A stretch of 64,000 bases of DNA from Lepus europaeus (lineage: Eukaryota > Chordata > Mammalia > Lagomorpha > Leporidae). The stretch lies in NCBI RefSeq assembly GCF_033115175.1, contig NC_084835.1, positions 56,707,948 to 56,771,947 of the forward strand, given 5' to 3'. The notes under the pieces were generated by a model that did no database searches, had not been told where the DNA came from, and worked only from the letters and a program-made list of their open reading frames with translations. This document shows, piece after piece, positions 63,546-64,000 of this stretch (positions within the stretch are counted from its first letter, which is position 1; each line of letters starts with the position of its first letter). Both the position numbers and the translations under genes were made by a program.

Positions 63546-64000
63546 CTCCTGGGTGTCCAGAAATCTACAGGATTTACTGTTTTGATGTTGACTAGTCTGT
63601 TTCTTTTGTTGTATCCTCCTAACTCTGAAACAAGGGATGTGAGACCTAAGCTAGACACCGTTGTTCCCTGGGAGTGGTGCAGGATCAGGCTCACGTGGGC
63701 ATCCCTGGAGCTGCATCGAGTGCTCTTGGGTCCCTGGAGCTCTCTTGGTGGAGTGATGGCTTTAGGTGTGGTAGGGCCCGATTCTGGACACCCTGCAGCA
63801 GAATTTGGCCTTTGAGGGGTATAGGAGTGTGTAGGGGGGCAGCTTGATTCTTCTTGGGTGCCTTCCTTTTCCATGTTGAATCAGATAGACTCCTTGGTCC
63901 TTCCAAGCAGCAGGTGCAGGAGCAAGAGTGGGGTTGTAGAAGAAGAATGGGACCATTTAGTTCACTTCTTAAATGGCCTCTACCCAAGGAACAGACTTGA

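Larger units (their letters stand above)
62058..64000 (+). other. MPPE1: MPPE1 intron following the first coding exon
   Basis: Starts with GTAAGA. No further MPPE1 exon was recognised up to the window end. It contains a MIR-like scrap, a C/T-rich tract, a C-repeat with a long CA run and a palindromic MITE. Confidence 0.6.

Overview
The window is a piece of a leporid (rabbit or hare) nuclear genome, most likely Oryctolagus. The main evidence is about 75 copies of the lagomorph C-repeat (CSINE), a tRNA-derived SINE with a head like GCCGGCGCCGTGGCTCA, a CT-rich 3' part and an AAATAAAT or A-rich tail. There are also old mammalian repeats (L1, L2, MIR, MaLR LTRs, Tigger-like and mariner-like DNA elements). 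There are no bacterial-type operons.

Only one cellular gene is visible, on the + strand at the right end. A CpG island with a probable first exon (splice donor at 48868/48869) is followed by a 12.8-kb intron and a coding exon (61674..62057). That exon encodes the N-terminus of MPPE1/PGAP5, the metallophosphoesterase that remodels GPI anchors. The rest of the gene lies to the right of the window. In human 18p11 the region upstream of MPPE1 is a long intergenic stretch leading to IMPA2, so positions 1-48 kb are probably the matching intergenic region (inference).

The notable object is a 7.35-kb endogenous retrovirus on the minus strand (19056..26402). It has two 351-bp LTRs that read as identical, a perfect 6-bp target duplication (ATCAGT) and a polypurine tract. 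Its primer-binding site matches the 3' end of tRNA-Ile(AAU) over 18 nt. Gag, Pro (with embedded dUTPase) and Pol are full-length and open. They lie in successive -1 frames, each with a slippery heptamer in the right register (A AAA AAC and G GGT TTT). The provirus is betaretrovirus-like (class II) and may belong to the RERV-H group of rabbits, but that assignment needs a search. It landed inside an older C-repeat. Env is the exception: only a 229-residue reading frame remains, with a signal peptide and the SDGGGxxDxxR receptor-binding motif of the RD114/type-D (ASCT2-using) interference group. The rest of SU and all of TM are missing. This resembles the design of the human anti-entry protein suppressyn and is the best candidate here for an undescribed function. 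The leader also carries seven 35-bp tandem repeats.

Layout: 1-7 kb, SINEs, a MaLR LTR split by a SINE and a GC-rich patch; 7-8.5 kb, an old antisense L1 split by SINEs; 8.5-19 kb, SINEs, a Tigger-like fossil and one copy of a duplicated element; 19-26.4 kb, the provirus; 26.4-34.5 kb, SINEs; 34.5-42.4 kb, a cluster of solo or partial class-I-like LTRs including a close inverted pair; 42.5-48 kb, SINEs and an odd insert in a SINE; 48.2-48.9 kb, the MPPE1 promoter; 49-61 kb, the SINE-rich MPPE1 intron; 61.7-62.1 kb, the MPPE1 coding exon; then downstream intron. Coordinates of repeats without a stated target duplication are approximate, within about 10-20 bases.
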